The notes below the pieces were generated by a model that did not search any database, was not told where the DNA came from, and worked only from the letters and a program-made list of their open reading frames with translations. Of a stretch of DNA of 49,810 bases, positions 1-6,843 are shown one piece after another (positions within the stretch are counted from its first letter, which is position 1; each line of letters begins with the position of its first letter). The DNA lies in contig PKED01000148.1 in assembly GCA_002863155.1 (NCBI GenBank), positions 1-49,810 on the forward strand. Direction: 5' to 3'. Origin of the DNA: Sphingomonadaceae bacterium (GTDB lineage: Bacteria > Pseudomonadota > Alphaproteobacteria > Sphingomonadales > Sphingomonadaceae). The translations under genes were made by a program, and so were the position numbers.

Positions 1-622
1 GGAGGCCCGCAACCGTATCGCGATCGCCAGCCGCCAGCGCGGTGGCAAAGGCTTCGGCGGTGAAGCGGTGGCGCAGCGCGGGGTCGCCCTTTGCCCGGGT
101 GCGCACGTCCACGATCGCGGGCTCGGTCATGTACGCGCTGCGAATCGCCTCCACCACGCCGGAGCCGGGCGCGCGCACATTGACACCAACCGGCTCCAAC
201 CTGCCGAAGAACCGCTGGCGGCGCTGGCGCGCGATGATGGTGTCCAGCGCGCTGCCCGCCTGGGCGCGCTGCGCCGGATCGAGCGACCGCGCCAAAACCG
301 CCGCATCGAATATGTACCGCCGCGTGCGGGCCTGCTCGATCGTCGTCGCTAGCACATCGCCGGGCCGGGCGGTCGCCTCGCGCGTCGTCAGTCGACCAGA
401 GATGACGGCAACCCCGAAGAACTCGCTCGAGACAAAGGTCAGTGCGGTGGTATTCTCGGCAGCTGTATATGTGCGACCACGCAGATCGACCGTCTTGCCG
501 GCCGGAATTTCAACAAGCACCGGCCCAGCGCCTGCGCTCGCTTCGGTTTGCGCAAGCGCGGCGCTCGCGAGCAATGGCGACGTTAACAGCGCGATTGCCC
601 CCCGGATCATGTGCCGATGCAT
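1..622 (-). CDS. Exported protein of unknown function (3' end beyond window)
   Basis: Reading the minus strand from the ATG at 622 gives 207 codons with no stop before the window edge, so the C-terminus is missing. The first ~25 residues form a signal peptide (charged MHRHMIRG, then a hydrophobic stretch ending ASAALAQ), so the product is probably periplasmic. A G-rich run (GGGGGGG) lies about 8 bases before this ATG and could serve as ribosome binding site; the ATG at 610 is an alternative start. The mature part starts with a short beta-rich section (VEIPAGKTVDLRG) and continues with an Arg/Ala-rich helical section. I recognise no family. One copy of a 42-bp element lies 47-88 bases upstream of the start, and the neighbouring lipoprotein gene has a second copy in the same relative orientation. 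The two exported proteins may therefore be co-regulated, which is inference. Confidence 0.75.
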   Translation of the reverse strand, partial: MHRHMIRGAIALLTSPLLASAALAQTEASAGAGPVLVEIPAGKTVDLRGRTYTAAENTTALTFVSSEFFGVAVISGRLTTREATARPGDVLATTIEQARTRRYIFDAAVLARSLDPAQRAQAGSALDTIIARQRRQRFFGRLEPVGVNVRAPGSGVVEAIRSAYMTEPAIVDVRTRAKGDPALRHRFTAEAFATALAAGDRDTVAGL

Positions 623-668
623 GGCCTTGCCCCCCCAATGATTACCCTGATTGATTAGCGACCCCGGT

Positions 669-710
669 GGTTGATCCACCATCCGCCAGATGGGGGAGCC
701 AGATGGGGGA
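669..710. repeat. 42-bp regulatory element, copy A
   Basis: This stretch matches 2474-2515 at 39 of 42 positions without gaps. Its second half is a tandem duplication of the 12/13-mer CCAGATGGGGGAG. Its first half adds an inverted repeat CCATC-N5-GATGG overlapping the first repeat unit. It sits between the lipoprotein stop codon and the minus-strand exported-protein gene, 47 bases from that gene's start. The position and symmetry suggest a transcription-factor site; the binding protein is unknown. Confidence 0.7.
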
Positions 711-762
711 GGCCGTGTCGGTCGTTGCCGATTGCGCACGCCCTGACGAACCGCGCTCGCCG

Positions 763-2313
763 TTAAGGCAATTGCGTCATCTGCTGGAAATCGACGCTTG
801 GCTGGGACGGCGCATTGGTGCCCGCGATCGCAGTGCCCGCCTGGTTGATCCAGTAATAGCTGGACCCCGACGCCACCTTGTACCGCGTACCGCTGGTTTC
901 ATCGACGACATCGGTCTGGTCCATGATGTTGTTCTGCCAGCGCCGCTGCAGATCATCGCCCGAGCCACTGCTCGAGCTTGAGCCCGAGCTGCCATTCACC
1001 GAATAGCGGCTGGCGATCTGCGCCGACATTTCGGCGGCGGCGTTGCGGCTGATCGCGTTGATCTGCGCGACCATTGCCCGGTTGCCCTGCGCCCATTGCT
1101 GGTTGACCTTGCGCGCCGACATCAGCCGCAACACGGCTTGCCCCGCCTGCGCGGCCTGAGCGGACGGCGCAATGAAGCCGCCGACACCGGCGACCTGCCA
1201 GATGCCGAAGCCTTCGGTGCCATATTGGCTGTTAGTGCCGGCGATATAGGTCGACATCTGGACGAGCCCGACTTTCGATCCGCAGCGAAAATCGATCAGG
1301 CCAACGTCGACGCGCTGGAAGCTGCCGGGGGCTGTGCTGGCTTGCAGCATCCGGTTGCCCTCTGCCGCCAGCTCGCGCTGATCGATGACCTTGCCGATCT
1401 GCAGCTGGCCACCGCACTGGCTGGCGAAACGGCGCTGGACATATTGCGGCAGAAAGGCGGCGGCGGGGCGATAGCGCAACAGCATCGCGGCGCCGTTATA
1501 GCCACCCTCGACCATGCCGACCGATGCCTCCATCTGGGTCGGCGTCTTGTAGAGTTGCAGGTTGCGGTCGCCCGAAAAGACATAGGTCTGGCCATCGGGC
1601 GAGCGCATGTCGACGGGATCGAGCAGCCGCAGCGGATCGGGCCGGACGATGCCGCCGGTCACCCGCCAATCGCGCGGAACCTCTGTCGTGTAGGCACCCT
1701 CGTTCGGCTCGCGCCAGGTGACATAGCTCAACGCCGCCGGCTTGGCAGCGCCCGAAGCGCTTGCCGAGCTGCCGAACAGCCGCACGCCCTGCAGCAACGT
1801 CGCAAAGACAGGCCGCAGCCCCGCATAGGATGCACGCGGTGCCGCGGTCAGATACCAATAGCCGACCATGCCCGCCGGGGTGTTCGAATAGACGAAGCTG
1901 GCCTGCGCTACCGAACCGCCCCGCTCGCCGAACATGCGGATTGCATTGCTGCCAAGCGGCGTGGGGGTGCCCCATTTGAACTGCCGCGCTGCACGCTGGG
2001 CAAAACCGGCCAGCACTGCGCGCGGGCTCGGCATCGGTGCGCCCTTGGGGACGAACATCGGCCACACCACGGCCTGCGCGCCGTTCGGGCCGGTGAAGAC
2101 GATCGGCCCGGCGCCGGTTTCCGCCCGATTGGCGTTCCAGCCGTCGCGCAGCTTCAGGCTCAGATTGGCCTCGGGTCGCACTTCGACCCAGCCATCGGCC
2201 AGCTTGCGCGATTGGCCGATAGCGGGCGGCGGCGTGGTCGCGCTTGAGTCCGCAGGACCACTACAGGCAGCAAGTCCGGCGAACATCAGATTAGCGATGC
2301 GTGATGATGACAT
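763..2313 (-). CDS. Lipoprotein of unknown function with two similar modules and a Ser-rich linker
   Basis: The ATG at 2313 is preceded by GGGGGAGAAGG and opens a 516-residue protein. Residues 1-17 form a lipoprotein signal ending in the lipobox LAAC, so the product should be lipid-anchored in the periplasm or outer membrane. Two related segments follow. Each has a 'W.VEVP..W' style start and an 'SPDGQ' or 'GPNGA' turn (near residues 45-75 and 190-250), resembling the PsbP/DcrB-like fold seen in many secreted bacterial proteins. A Ser/Gly linker (SSGSSSSSGSG) then leads to a C-terminal segment ending with a YKVASGSSYYW motif. I do not recognise a named family. The gene is divergent from the sensor kinase and shares a 42-bp element with the downstream exported-protein gene. 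Confidence 0.85.
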   Translation of the reverse strand: MSSSRIANLMFAGLAACSGPADSSATTPPPAIGQSRKLADGWVEVRPEANLSLKLRDGWNANRAETGAGPIVFTGPNGAQAVVWPMFVPKGAPMPSPRAVLAGFAQRAARQFKWGTPTPLGSNAIRMFGERGGSVAQASFVYSNTPAGMVGYWYLTAAPRASYAGLRPVFATLLQGVRLFGSSASASGAAKPAALSYVTWREPNEGAYTTEVPRDWRVTGGIVRPDPLRLLDPVDMRSPDGQTYVFSGDRNLQLYKTPTQMEASVGMVEGGYNGAAMLLRYRPAAAFLPQYVQRRFASQCGGQLQIGKVIDQRELAAEGNRMLQASTAPGSFQRVDVGLIDFRCGSKVGLVQMSTYIAGTNSQYGTEGFGIWQVAGVGGFIAPSAQAAQAGQAVLRLMSARKVNQQWAQGNRAMVAQINAISRNAAAEMSAQIASRYSVNGSSGSSSSSGSGDDLQRRWQNNIMDQTDVVDETSGTRYKVASGSSYYWINQAGTAIAGTNAPSQPSVDFQQMTQLP

Positions 2314-2473
2314 GATCCTTCTCCCCCTTTGTTGTCCTACCAAGTGACTGTCATTCCGGCGGACGGGGCCTGCGTGCGGCTTCCGCTGCGGAACGATCGG
2401 TCATCGCTGGCCCACGGGTACAAATTGACCGAGAGCTTCGCGTCGAGCACGCCGCTGGGGTATCGAAGCCGAT

Positions 2474-2515
2474 GGTTGGTCCGCCATCGGCCAGATGGGG
2501 GAGCCAGATGGGGGA
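2474..2515. repeat. 42-bp regulatory element, copy B
   Basis: This is the second copy of the element at 669-710, with three substitutions. It lies in the 255-bp divergent region between the lipoprotein gene (start 2313) and the sensor kinase gene (start 2569), 161 and 54 bases from those starts. Weaker similarity continues for roughly another 17 bases on the side facing the minus-strand genes in both copies (AACCA, CGG, TCG and TA shared). This suggests the duplicated unit includes part of a promoter. Confidence 0.7.
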
Positions 2516-2568
2516 ACCCCCCGCCGCCGTTGACGCGAGCGCGATCGGAAGCGCAGTTTGATCGCACC

Positions 2569-3936
2569 ATGGCAAAAGGCGTGATGATCCGGGCGGCATC
2601 GCCCCCCGAAGCGGCGGCGGACTATGCCGTGCGCTATCCGCTGCGCCCGCTCGTGCTGGCGGGATTGCTGACGCTGATTGCTTATTCGGGCGGGGTTGCC
2701 GCGGTCAGCTTCATCACCTTGGGGACGGTGCCTGAATCACCGCGCTGGTGGTGGATCGGCACCGAATGCGCGTTTCTCGTCACTTGGCTCGCGCTGGTCG
2801 TGATCATGTGGGCGCGCCAGCCTGATGCGCGCGAAACCGTTTTATGGTGGGGCATCGCATCGCAGTTCATCACCTATTTTTCGCAGCTCTTCGTTGCTTG
2901 GGCGATCTGGGGATTCTTTCCATACTGCCTCGAAGTGCAGCGGATGATGTTGGCGGGCATGTTTCTGATCTGCTCGCCCGCGCAGCTGATTGCCGCACCT
3001 GAAAATGTGATCGCCAACCGATTGGGCATCCTTGCCAGCAATGGCTCGCTCGTTGCGTGGTTTGGCCTGAATGGCTCGCCGAACGGCTATGCGATGGGCG
3101 GGTTTGCGCTTGTCAACGGCATCCTGTTGTTCGTGCTATGCGGCTATTTGCCGAGCACCGTCGCCGCCGCCGTTGCGGCACGGCTGACGGTCGAGGAAAC
3201 CAAGGCCGAGCTCGAACGTGCGCTGGCCGAAGTGGCCGAGGAGCGCGATGCGAAAACCCGCTTCATTGCGGCCGCCTCCCACGATCTGGGCCAGCCGCTG
3301 CAGGCCGCCAGCCTGTTCTTCGACCAGGCACTGCGCGCGCCCAACACCGACCAGCGCGAGCGCGCGGCGGACGGCGTGCGCAGGGCCTTTGCCTCGGCTG
3401 ATCAACTCTTGTCGCATATGCTCAACCATTTGCGGTTGGAGGCCGACGCCGTCGATCCGCATTTCGCGCACATTGCCGTCGGCCCGACGATGGCGCGGAT
3501 CGCCGCGCAGTTCGGCCCGGCGGCGAGCGCGGTGAAGATCGAAATTCGCCTCGTCAGATCCCGCGTGCGCGTCCGGCTCGACAAGGTGTTGTTCGAACGC
3601 GCGCTCGGCAATCTCGTCAACAATGCCATTGAACACAGCGGCGCAACGCGCATCGTTATCGCGGCGCGTCGCCACGGCCCGAAGATCCGCGTCTGGGTGA
3701 TCGACGACGGCTGCGGCATCGCCCGCGTCGATGCCGAGCGAATCTTCGACGATTATTATCGCGGATCGGATTCGCGCGCGGTGTCCAAGAGCGGCTTCGG
3801 CCTCGGCCTGTCATCGGTCCGGCGGATCGCGACGCTGATGGATGGCGCGGCTGGCCTCGACCCGCGCTGGCTGAGCGGTTCGGCCTTCTTCCTCGAATTT
3901 CCGGCGCCTGTGCGCAGCAAGGAGCGACTGTCATGA
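2569..3936 (+). CDS. Membrane sensor histidine kinase
   Basis: From the ATG at 2569 the product is 455 residues; a GTG four codons downstream is an alternative start. About six hydrophobic segments fill residues 20-205, with no large periplasmic loop and no PAS or HAMP domain. A short coiled coil (VEETKAELERALAEVAEERDAKTRF) leads to the phosphoacceptor box ASHDLGQPLQA with His238. The N box NLVNNAIEHS (near 348), the G1 box DDGCGI and the G2 box GFGLGLSS are intact, so autokinase activity is expected. The H box with Gln-Pro-Leu-Gln resembles kinases of the 'SHDLRQPLHA' type. The stop codon overlaps the response regulator start by 4 bases, so the two form a cognate, translationally coupled pair. 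The signal sensed is unknown; intramembrane sensing is inferred from the lack of a sensor domain. Confidence 0.92.
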   Translation: MAKGVMIRAASPPEAAADYAVRYPLRPLVLAGLLTLIAYSGGVAAVSFITLGTVPESPRWWWIGTECAFLVTWLALVVIMWARQPDARETVLWWGIASQFITYFSQLFVAWAIWGFFPYCLEVQRMMLAGMFLICSPAQLIAAPENVIANRLGILASNGSLVAWFGLNGSPNGYAMGGFALVNGILLFVLCGYLPSTVAAAVAARLTVEETKAELERALAEVAEERDAKTRFIAAASHDLGQPLQAASLFFDQALRAPNTDQRERAADGVRRAFASADQLLSHMLNHLRLEADAVDPHFAHIAVGPTMARIAAQFGPAASAVKIEIRLVRSRVRVRLDKVLFERALGNLVNNAIEHSGATRIVIAARRHGPKIRVWVIDDGCGIARVDAERIFDDYYRGSDSRAVSKSGFGLGLSSVRRIATLMDGAAGLDPRWLSGSAFFLEFPAPVRSKERLS

Positions 3937-4583
3937 AATCCTGCCTGATCTGCGATGATCATGTGCTGGTGCGAGAGGCACTGGCGGGCACCGTCCGCAT
4001 CGGCTGGCCCGAGGCGACCGTCGACGTCGCGGGCGACTTTCCCGTGGCCTGGGCGATGGCCGAGGCGAAGGCATATGACCTCATCATCTGCGACCTGATC
4101 ATGCCGGGCAGCGGACCGCTGGCGGGGATCGACGGCGTCGTTCGCGCGGCGCCGGACACGTCGCTGCTGGTGGTGACCGGCACCGAGGATGATGCGCTGC
4201 TGCTCGATCTGCTCGATCGGGGGGTGGCGGGCTTTGCGCCCAAAAGCGCGAGCGGATCGATTATCGAGGCAGCGATCCGGCTGATCCTCGCCGGCGGTCG
4301 CTATCTGCCACCACGGCTTGCCGAAATAGCCAGCGCCCGCATCGACGACGGCTCGGTCCCGGCCATTCGCGACGATGTGGCGCGCCTCGCCGAGCGATTG
4401 ACCGACCGGCAGATGGACGTGCTCCGATTGATGGCGAAGGGTTATTCGAACAAGGAAATCGCGCGCGAACTTCAACTCGCCCCATCGACCGTAAAAACGC
4501 ATTTGAGCCAACTGCTGACGCACCTTGGCGCGAGCAACCGAACCGACGCATCGATCAAGGCGCGCATGCTCGATCTGGTATGA
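3933..4583 (+). CDS. LuxR/NarL-family response regulator
   Basis: This 216-residue protein has a receiver domain at residues 1-120 with acidic pocket D8-D9, phosphoacceptor D54 (in ICDLIMPG), the switch threonine in VVTGT and a conserved Lys in FAPKS. A LuxR-type helix-turn-helix follows near residues 150-205 (LTDRQMDVLRLMAKGYSNKEI, then STVKTHLSQLL). It should bind DNA as a dimer when phosphorylated by the kinase encoded directly upstream, with which it overlaps by ATGA. The duplicated 42-bp element in front of the kinase and of both exported-protein genes is the obvious candidate target, but that link is inference. It is the last gene before composition changes at the recombinase island. 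Confidence 0.93.
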   Translation: MKSCLICDDHVLVREALAGTVRIGWPEATVDVAGDFPVAWAMAEAKAYDLIICDLIMPGSGPLAGIDGVVRAAPDTSLLVVTGTEDDALLLDLLDRGVAGFAPKSASGSIIEAAIRLILAGGRYLPPRLAEIASARIDDGSVPAIRDDVARLAERLTDRQMDVLRLMAKGYSNKEIARELQLAPSTVKTHLSQLLTHLGASNRTDASIKARMLDLV

Positions 4584-5116
4584 TCTTCATGCGAGCGCGA
4601 CCGAGGTTGCGGCGGCTGTTTTTCCCTAACTTGTTCCCAAAAGCCGGCAGTCTCGGAACGGCCCAATTCGTGTAAAAATCAGAATCTGAATGGGCGTCCG
4701 GTTTCTGGAGGCGGCCAAGGCGGCATCGACGACCGCATGTGGGTCAAAGAAACAAAGTAACTGACTCCGTGGCGGTCCCATCGCGGAAGCCAGCCGATCA
4801 CTGTCGAAGTCAGCAAGCTACCCGTCTCGCGGAACAATGCCTCGATCCCCTACCCGTTAAAAGCAGTTGACAGCTCTGACGATGAATCATATTTATGTTA
4901 TTGCGGGCAACCGCTGAGTCCCGAGGTCGTCGACCCCTTGTGAAGGGAACGGCTAATTGGACAATAAAGGTGAGAATACCTGACTCGCTATACGCTAGTT
5001 GTCGTCGACGCAGTTAGCATGCCTACCCAGACCAGGGAGGTAGTTGATCCAGTAATGGATCCGACCGGGCTGTCAGGTGCCGAGGTCTCTTCACATCACG
5101 CCAAGAGGAGACCCGC
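4584..5116. other. Non-coding region, left part of the integrated island
   Basis: These 533 bases contain no convincing ORF and are visibly less GC-rich than the flanks. They hold a good sigma-70-like promoter (4867-4895) and several small inverted repeats: GGTCG-T-CGACC near 4924-4934, AGGT-N6-ACCT near 4969-4982, and GATCC-N6-GGATC at 5046-5061. The 9-mer GTCGTCGAC occurs twice (near 4926 and 5001). The left boundary of the island should lie here, but I found no copy of the tRNA-Thr 3' end that would mark an attachment site. Confidence 0.5.
4867..4895 (+). promoter_or_regulatory. Sigma-70-type promoter candidate
   Basis: A perfect -35 box TTGACA (4867-4872) is separated by 17 bases from a weaker -10 box TATTTA (4890-4895). 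Transcription would start near 4902 and run toward the methyltransferase gene at 5117, leaving a ~215-base leader rich in short inverted repeats. It may drive the island genes or a small RNA. Confidence 0.4.
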
Positions 5117-5803
5117 ATGGCCGCAAGTGGTCAAAAATCGATTCGTAAAGCCGTGCCTGCGCTCAAAGAGAGCGACAATCGCTTCACGCCACCAGAGTTC
5201 GTCCGCGCAGTCGAGAATAGTTTTGGCGAAATTGGCATTGATCCCTGCTGGCATCCGGCGAGTGCGGTGAGGGCGAGAGCCTATTTCGATATTCGTAAAG
5301 GGCAAAACGGACTCACCCGAGGCTGGCGGGCGAAGTTGGTGTTTGTCAATCCACCTTGGTCGGCCGCCAAAAAATGGATTGAGAAAGCGCATTGGGAGTG
5401 GCTGAGCGGCAGAGCAACGACCGTAGTATGTCTCGTACCTGCCAAGACCGATACCAAATTATTCCACCATGTCTTGGCCAAGGACGCAGACGTCTATTTC
5501 CTTGAAGGGCGCCCCCGATTTTCCAAGGAGAATGGAACATCGGAACCAACCATGCAGAGCGTTATGGTCGTCATATTTGGAGCCACAAGCGAACAAAAGA
5601 TGCTTTTTGCTAAGCTTGTGCGGGGCTCTTGGTGGCTACCGCCGCAACGTTCGCGGCCCTCTATCCAGGAGATTCGCGTTGGCTCGTTCAACATGCGTCC
5701 GAGCCATAGTGCGTATTCTTGCGCTGCTCGGCCTTCCCATGATGTCCATCGTACCGCCATATGCCGGCCATTCGCCGAGATGCCCAATCTGATGAGCCTC
5801 TGA
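5117..5803 (+). CDS. Phage-type DNA N6-adenine methyltransferase (Dam family)
   Basis: The 228-residue product starts at an ATG preceded by AAGAGGAG. Residues 20-165 match the phage N-6-adenine-methyltransferase family: an RFTPPEFV start, an IDPCWHP segment, the catalytic NPPW motif (in FVNPPWS, near residue 77), LVPAKTDT and a FLEGRPRF segment. It should transfer a methyl group from S-adenosylmethionine to adenine in DNA; the target site cannot be told from sequence. No restriction endonuclease gene lies nearby, so it looks like an orphan, perhaps protecting the element or marking its DNA. The last ~60 residues (after LVRGSWW) are Arg/Ser-rich and unlike the family. They could be an altered C-terminus caused by an old frameshift, but I see no clear continuation in another frame. 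Confidence 0.85.
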   Translation: MAASGQKSIRKAVPALKESDNRFTPPEFVRAVENSFGEIGIDPCWHPASAVRARAYFDIRKGQNGLTRGWRAKLVFVNPPWSAAKKWIEKAHWEWLSGRATTVVCLVPAKTDTKLFHHVLAKDADVYFLEGRPRFSKENGTSEPTMQSVMVVIFGATSEQKMLFAKLVRGSWWLPPQRSRPSIQEIRVGSFNMRPSHSAYSCAARPSHDVHRTAICRPFAEMPNLMSL

Positions 5804-5944
5804 ACGAGTACCGGGCTTCGAAGAATCGATGGTGATTTTGGCGCTTCCGGCTTTTGCTTCGCACCTCGGATCGGCAGCGCCAAAATTCACCTCAACTTTT
5901 GACAGGGCTGCAACACTCGTTCGCGGGCCTTGGAGACATAGACA

Positions 5945-6181
5945 ATGCATGAATTTCCCGAAGGCATGGCAGGTCCGACGCTCGGCGCCGGTCAGCCGCT
6001 CGATCCGATGCCCGCTTGCGGAACCTGTCCCAAAGCGATGTGGTATCGCACGCCGAAACGCCTCCGCGCGTTCTGTCGCGAGCTGCGCATTATTACCTGG
6101 GAGGATGACGAGGCCGAACCGGTGATGCAATGTGATGGTCGCGAGGCAGCGCTCGCACTCCCGAACGATCCGACGAGCTAG
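5945..6181 (+). CDS. Small Cys-rich protein, putative zinc-binding, mobile-element cargo
   Basis: A 78-residue ORF starts 8 bases after a GGAGA ribosome binding site. It contains PACGTCPKAMW (C-x2-C), a third Cys in FCRELRI and a fourth in MQCDGRE, giving a plausible four-cysteine metal site of the pattern C-x2-C-x16-C-x17-C. The conserved-looking aromatic and acidic residues around the cysteines (KAMWYRTP, ITWEDDE) argue for a real protein rather than a chance ORF. I believe similar small proteins occur on mobile elements of sphingomonads, but I cannot name a function. It follows the methyltransferase by 141 bases on the same strand and may share its transcript. Confidence 0.6.
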   Translation: MHEFPEGMAGPTLGAGQPLDPMPACGTCPKAMWYRTPKRLRAFCRELRIITWEDDEAEPVMQCDGREAALALPNDPTS

Positions 6182-6198
6182 TTCCGATCGTGCGCGGT

Positions 6199-6459
6199 TC
6201 AAATCCTGATCATCTTGGCAATGTGGTCGGCACGATCTGCCCAGGTCGGAAACAGGCTCCGAAGTTCGGTCCTTGTCAGGGCAATGCTGAGCTTCGCCGC
6301 CATTGCGCGACGTTCTGCTCGTGTCAGTTTGCGGTACGTCCCTGCACGGTCGCAGGACATCGTCAAAATGAGGCGTTCGAGCAGACGAGTGCGTCGGGCG
6401 AGCACGACGCCGATCATCGTCGCAATTATCGCTACAAAACTCGTACACAGGACTGGCAC
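6199..6459 (-). CDS. Possible small membrane protein
   Basis: This minus-strand frame, opened by a GTG at 6459, encodes 86 residues. The N-terminal hydrophobic helix (FVAIIATMIGVVLARR) is followed by a basic, helical cytosolic part (RKLTRAERRAMAAKLSIAL, ending DRADHIAKMIRI). The open frame extends another 19 codons upstream with a second hydrophobic run (FTLAAICLFIVYRL) but no standard start codon, while an ATG lies just upstream in a different frame. The true start may therefore be disrupted by a frameshift, or the call may be wrong. It is transcribed against the other island genes. I recognise no family. Confidence 0.35.
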   Translation of the reverse strand: MPVLCTSFVAIIATMIGVVLARRTRLLERLILTMSCDRAGTYRKLTRAERRAMAAKLSIALTRTELRSLFPTWADRADHIAKMIRI

Positions 6460-6624
6460 CAGGCGATAAACGATAAAGAGGCAAATAGCGGCGAGGGTGA
6501 AGCGAGCATGACATAAGCCTTTCTTTGTTCAGATCCCACTTGGATCACTCGCCCCAAGCTCACCCCCAGAAATCTTTCAGAATGTCCCAAGCTCGTAGCG
6601 CGCAGCCCGTGAGATGCCGGCCGA

Positions 6625-6837
6625 ATGAGCCGGGAGCGATGCGAAAACGATCCACCGACAGGGCCTTCGAACGGGGGGTCGGTCACACGTCCGTGCTCAG
6701 GATCGCGGCAGGTTGTGCACACAAACATCGTTGAAACCCTCCCGATTTTGCCGGGCGAAGCCGACCTGATCCTGCAACACCTCAATGAAACGCTCGCGAG
6801 CCTGCTCGAGGGTGAGCCCGAAACGACGAGAAAATGA
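6625..6837 (+). CDS. Small ORF directly upstream of the serine recombinase
   Basis: This 70-residue frame ends 6 bases before the recombinase start. The N-terminal half is low-information, but the C-terminal half (PILPGEADLILQHLNETLASLL) forms a convincing amphipathic helix, so the real start may be the GTG near 6715. Tight linkage to the recombinase suggests a translationally coupled accessory protein. A recombination directionality factor is one possibility, but nothing in the sequence proves that. Confidence 0.4.
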   Translation: MSRERCENDPPTGPSNGGSVTRPCSGSRQVVHTNIVETLPILPGEADLILQHLNETLASLLEGEPETTRK

Positions 6838-6843
6838 CCAACC

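Noticed and set aside
4829..4856. EcfG-like GGAAC...CGTT before the island promoter
   Set aside because: The spacing is 19 bases, outside the 16-17 accepted for this promoter class.
844..5057. The shared 13-14-mer TTGATCCAGTAAT near 845 (in the lipoprotein gene) and 5044 (island leader)
   Set aside because: A few such matches are expected by chance in ~50 kb, and the contexts are unrelated.
4584..5116. Possible second copy of the tRNA-Thr 3' end as left attachment site
   Set aside because: I scanned for the T-arm and acceptor sequences on both strands and saw no match beyond a few bases. Serine recombinases may leave only a short core.
5620..5803. A frameshift in the methyltransferase C-terminus
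   Set aside because: The tail is atypical, but no other frame continues with family-like residues, so a frameshift cannot be shown.
5636..6514. A 292-codon minus-strand frame across the island
   Set aside because: Its composition (Arg/Ser/Thr-rich, no motif) looks like a shadow, and it overlaps the better supported methyltransferase end and Cys-rich gene on the other strand.
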